In this document: piece by piece, positions 6,348 through 6,373 of the stretch | How positions within the stretch are numbered: the stretch's first letter is position 1 | Layout: the number at the start of each line of letters is the position of its first letter | Source: Anaerolineae bacterium | GTDB taxonomy: Bacteria > Chloroflexota > Anaerolineae > UBA4142 | Reading direction: 5' to 3' | DNA length: 6,373 nt | NCBI GenBank assembly: GCA_026417715.1 | Contig: JAOACU010000165.1 | Location: 1-6,373 of the forward strand | Translations under genes and position numbers: made by a program | The notes under the pieces: model-generated | The model's database searches: none | What the model saw: the letters and a program-made list of their open reading frames with translations, nothing else | Told to the model about the DNA's origin: nothing

Positions 6348-6373
6348 ACTGTCCCACTGTCCTACTGCCATAC
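6348..6373 (+). repeat. Octamer tandem array (ACTGTCCY), cut by window end
   Basis: Three 8-bp units, ACTGTCCC, ACTGTCCT and ACTGCCAT, follow the heptamers directly. The final AC at the window edge is in phase with a fourth unit. This repeats the heptamer-then-octamer order seen at 2961-3070. With only three diverged copies the call is moderate. Confidence 0.6.

Overview
The window reads as part of a GC-rich bacterial chromosome. All three recognisable genes lie on the + strand. The organism is most plausibly a member of Chloroflexota (Anaerolineae-like). That is an inference from the saturation of the genes with GCGCGC words, the very short-period (7 and 8 bp) tandem repeats filling the gaps between genes, and general protein character. 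No marker gene in the window proves it.

Layout. (1) Positions 1-2961 hold the 3' part of one long open frame that runs off the left edge. It encodes the C-terminal half of a GT5 glycogen/starch synthase fused without interruption to a complete DUF3417 + GT35 alpha-glucan phosphorylase, so a glucan-building and a glucan-degrading enzyme sit on one polypeptide. (2) Positions 2961-3120 are a gap packed with short tandem repeats: a 7-bp family, then an 8-bp family, then a second 7-bp family. The last of these appears to supply the ribosome-binding site of the next gene. (3) Positions 3121-4641 encode a full-length ComM/YifB-type AAA+ protein of the Mg-chelatase-like family. (4) Positions 4640-4690 hold two related tandem hairpins. 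The second, followed by a T-rich tract, is a convincing intrinsic terminator and lies directly against the next start codon. (5) Positions 4691-6307 encode a PucR/CdaR-type transcriptional regulator. (6) Positions 6306-6373 are again 7-bp and then 8-bp tandem repeats, running to the right edge.

The three genes do not form an obvious pathway: storage-glucan metabolism, DNA uptake/recombination, and a one-component regulator of unknown ligand. The terminator between comM and the regulator argues against a simple operon there. The points that deserve attention are the synthase-phosphorylase fusion, the composite repeat arrays that start exactly at stop codons, and the hairpin pair that occupies the leader of the regulator gene. 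I saw no RNA gene, CRISPR array, transposase or phage gene.
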